The notes under the pieces are model-generated. The model was not told the origin of the DNA, searched no databases, and saw only the letters and a program-made list of their open reading frames with translations. A stretch of DNA of 6,826 nucleotides from Candidatus Cloacimonas sp. 4484_275 (GTDB taxonomy: Bacteria > Cloacimonadota > Cloacimonadia > Cloacimonadales > TCS61): contig NATF01000026.1 of the NCBI GenBank assembly GCA_002085205.1, positions 1-6,826 on the forward strand, given 5' to 3'. Below, in pieces: positions 5,097 through 6,826 of this stretch; position 1 is the stretch's first letter, and each line of letters starts with the position of its first letter. Position numbers and translations under genes: made by a program.

Positions 5097-6503
5097 TTAT
5101 TTTTTGAACCTTGGAGTCCATTCGGGAGTAATTTCCAACTCTTGAACAAATCCGTTTTCAAACCCAAGTGTTTCGAGGATTTCAACTGTTTCTTGATATT
5201 CCGCCGGCGTGAGAGAACGATTTATTTCCGGAAATTCGCTTGCTCTGTAAGTGGGGTAATATTGCGACATCAAGCTGATATAAGTTTCCTTTCCCAGAGT
5301 TTCGGCAATCCACCGCAAAATATTTTCCGTTTGATTTTTGTTCTCGGGAAGCACCAACAACCTGATTAAAAGTCCTTTAACGGCAATTCCGTTTTTATCG
5401 ATTTGCAAATGTCCGACTTGGCGAAACATCTCTTTTATCGCTTTTTTAGCAATTTCCGGGTAATTTTCCGCATCGGAATATTTTCTTGCCGAAACATCCG
5501 AAAAATATTTGAAATCCGGAAGATAAATATCAACGAGACCGGAAAGTTGGCTTAATGTTTCCACTTTTTCATAAGCGTTGGAATTCCAAACGATCGGAAT
5601 TTTAAGTCCCTTTTCCCTTGCCAAAATAATTGCTTCCCGAATCTGCAAAGCATAATGAGTGGGAGAAACAAGATTGATATTATGCGCTTCTGATTCTTGT
5701 AATTCCAACATAATATCGGCAAGTTCTCCGATTGAATACTCTTTGCCCCAACCAAGTTGGCTGATTTGATAATTTTGACAAAACACACAACCGAGATTAC
5801 AATTGGAAAAGAAAATTGTTCCGCTTCCTCGCGAACCGCTGAGAATCGGCTCTTCACCGAAATGTTTTTGCCAAAGGTTTATTTTCACATTGACGCCGCT
5901 TTTACAATATCCTTTTTGAAACCAGCGGTCTATTTCGCAATTGCGAGGACAAATCGTACAGCTTTTCAATTCGTCCAAAACCGTAATAATGTTATTCGGA
6001 CAGCGAAGAGCAATAGTAATAAAATTCGATTTGGAGTCGGTATAAAGCGGACGATTCTCGGAAAAAGTATCTGCCAATCTTTTTTTTAATTCGTAATATT
6101 TTCTGGAAACCAATTCGTTGGTTCGAAGTAAATTACGGAATTTCAGATGGCGATTCCAATTGTCGGATTTGTACTTCACGAAATGAACATGGTGCGTGCT
6201 GACTTTTCCGTTTCCTTTTCTGAAAAAATGTCTTCCCGGCACTCCGGCTTCGCCTTTGTATTCATAACCGAGTTCGTTCATCGGCTCGATGTAATTTCCA
6301 ATTTCATCCAATGATTTTATGCCGATTAGAATATCGATTATCGGTTTGGCGATCATTCCCGGCACGGAAGTGCTGCCGATGTGTTCAATCTTAACCTGAT
6401 AACCTATTTTTTCCCTGAGCAGTTTTTTTTCTTTCTCGAAATATTCTATCCAACTTTGTTTGTATTCGCTCAATTTAACGATATCGTTTTCCAAACCAAT
6501 CAT
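5097..6503 (-). CDS. GrpB (UPF0157) domain fused to a PflX-like radical SAM enzyme
   Basis: This is a single 468-residue frame with two complete modules. Residues 1-165 are a GrpB/UPF0157 domain with a nucleotidyltransferase-like fold: VKLSEYKQSWIEYFEKEKKL (9-28), HIGSTSVPGMIAKPIIDILI (41-60) holding the GSTS motif and D57, GRHFFRK (90-96), HHVHFV (104-109) and WNRHLKFRNLLR (116-127). After about 15 linker residues, 182-468 is a radical SAM protein like PflX (COG1313). It has an N-terminal cysteine set C182, C185, C189 and C200 (CTICPRNC, GYC), then GTIFFSNCNLGCVFCQNYQI (228-247), whose C235, C239 and C242 form the CX3CX2C site for the 4Fe-4S cluster that cleaves SAM. SPTHY (280-284) and DIYLPDFKY (325-333) follow. 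I chose the ATG at 6503 because it overlaps the upstream stop as ATGA and gives the usual GrpB N-terminus MIGL. An ATG 15 codons earlier would overlap the upstream gene by 49 bases. PflX proteins resemble glycyl-radical activases but have no settled role. GrpB is known fused to CoaE in actinobacteria and to an acetyltransferase in Bacillus YqkA; I do not know this pairing. Confidence 0.9.
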   Translation of the reverse strand: MIGLENDIVKLSEYKQSWIEYFEKEKKLLREKIGYQVKIEHIGSTSVPGMIAKPIIDILIGIKSLDEIGNYIEPMNELGYEYKGEAGVPGRHFFRKGNGKVSTHHVHFVKYKSDNWNRHLKFRNLLRTNELVSRKYYELKKRLADTFSENRPLYTDSKSNFITIALRCPNNIITVLDELKSCTICPRNCEIDRWFQKGYCKSGVNVKINLWQKHFGEEPILSGSRGSGTIFFSNCNLGCVFCQNYQISQLGWGKEYSIGELADIMLELQESEAHNINLVSPTHYALQIREAIILAREKGLKIPIVWNSNAYEKVETLSQLSGLVDIYLPDFKYFSDVSARKYSDAENYPEIAKKAIKEMFRQVGHLQIDKNGIAVKGLLIRLLVLPENKNQTENILRWIAETLGKETYISLMSQYYPTYRASEFPEINRSLTPAEYQETVEILETLGFENGFVQELEITPEWTPRFKK

Positions 6504-6826
6504 TTTTGCATCCATTCTTTTTTTATCCATTGAGCGGCTTCGCGCCAAGAAAGCGGATCGACATACATTGTTTTCTGATTTGTGTAAGTAACATAACCGG
6601 CGGGACTTCCTTTCGGTTTGCGAACATAGCGGATTTGGGTGTAATCAACCGGAACATTGGAAGATTTTCCGGCTTTGCTGTGATACGCCGCCAAACGGCA
6701 GCAGAGAATTTTTAATTTTTCCGGCAGCTGCAAACGATTGTAATTTCTCAAAATAAGATGCGCTCCGTGAAAAATGCGGGAATGAAACCACCAATCTTGC
6801 GGTTTTGCCATTTTAGTTGTAAGAAT
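6500..6826 (-). CDS. rqcH: C-terminal NFACT-R domain of an RqcH (Rqc2-like) ribosome quality-control protein (partial)
   Basis: The frame is open to the right edge and ends in a TGA that overlaps the next ATG (ATGA), leaving 108 visible residues. They match the NFACT-R (DUF814) RNA-binding domain: LTTKMAKPQDWWFHSRIFHG (2-21) with the DxWFH signature, AHLILRN, LAAYHSKAGKSSNVPVDYTQ, and VRKPKGSPAGYVTYTN. In full-length RqcH this domain follows NFACT-N, helical and coiled-coil parts. The protein binds the 60S-equivalent (50S) subunit carrying stalled peptidyl-tRNA and adds C-terminal alanine tails that mark the chain for degradation. The Met at 6811 falls inside the conserved block (KMAK where relatives have KLAK) and the frame continues before it, so I take it as internal and the gene as entering from outside. 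A stand-alone NFACT-R protein starting there is the alternative. The catalytic N-terminal part cannot be seen. It is the first visible gene of the operon. Confidence 0.85.
   Translation of the reverse strand: MLTTKMAKPQDWWFHSRIFHGAHLILRNYNRLQLPEKLKILCCRLAAYHSKAGKSSNVPVDYTQIRYVRKPKGSPAGYVTYTNQKTMYVDPLSWREAAQWIKKEWMQK

Noticed and set aside
5552..5857. Minus-strand 101-codon frame inside the radical SAM domain
   Set aside because: It is out of frame within the fusion gene, whose own frame carries the conserved cysteine and glycine motifs.
6504..6548. Start of the fusion protein at the ATG at 6548 (15 extra residues, MARSRSMDKKRMDAK)
   Set aside because: It would overlap the upstream rqcH-like gene by 49 bases. 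The ATG at 6503 forms an ATGA overlap with the upstream stop and gives the usual GrpB N-terminus.
6500..6811. A complete stand-alone 103-residue NFACT-R protein starting at the Met at 6811
   Set aside because: The frame stays open to the window edge, and the upstream residues ILTTK fit the conserved block before KMAKPQDWWFH, so the Met is probably internal to a longer RqcH protein.

Overview
The window is an A+T-rich bacterial segment, roughly 35-40% G+C by eye. It is densely packed, and the longest stretch without a gene is about 84 bases. There is no mobile element, CRISPR array, rRNA or tRNA. The gene content (RqcH-type NFACT protein, TrmFO, QueC, a glycosyltransferase starting YYWPPAGGSGVQRW, a radical SAM enzyme) fits an anaerobe of the Fibrobacterota-Chlorobiota-Bacteroidota (FCB) group. 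A lineage such as Cloacimonadota is possible, but this is inferred from protein style alone and is weak.

Layout. (a) 1-569, plus strand: the last codons of one small membrane protein, then, 14 bases on and behind a strong Shine-Dalgarno site, a complete 146-residue polytopic membrane protein. (b) 584-621: a perfect 38-base palindrome that can end transcription from both sides. (c) 633-1910, minus strand: a GT4-type glycosyltransferase. (d) 1911-1994: a divergent control region holding a 32-base hairpin or operator-like inverted repeat. (e) 1995-2246, plus strand: an 83-residue protein of unknown function whose C-terminal half looks like a winged helix. (f) 2247-6826, minus strand: a compact five-gene run read right to left, namely the C-terminal NFACT-R part of an RqcH-like protein, a GrpB-radical SAM fusion, QueC, TrmFO and a SpoU/TrmH-family RNA 2'-O-methyltransferase.

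The five-gene run is tight (ATGA overlap, then gaps of 21, 39 and 9 bases) and looks like one operon. Three of its genes act on RNA modification: T54 by TrmFO, the deazaguanine precursor by QueC, and 2'-O-methylation by the SpoU protein. The leading gene belongs to ribosome quality control, so the theme is maintenance of the translation apparatus. The unusual member is the fusion protein. It joins an entire GrpB (UPF0157) nucleotidyltransferase-like domain to an entire PflX-like (COG1313-type) radical SAM enzyme in one uninterrupted reading frame. This is the best candidate here for undescribed biology. The second point of interest is the near-perfect inverted repeat over the divergent promoter region next to the small winged-helix-like gene.
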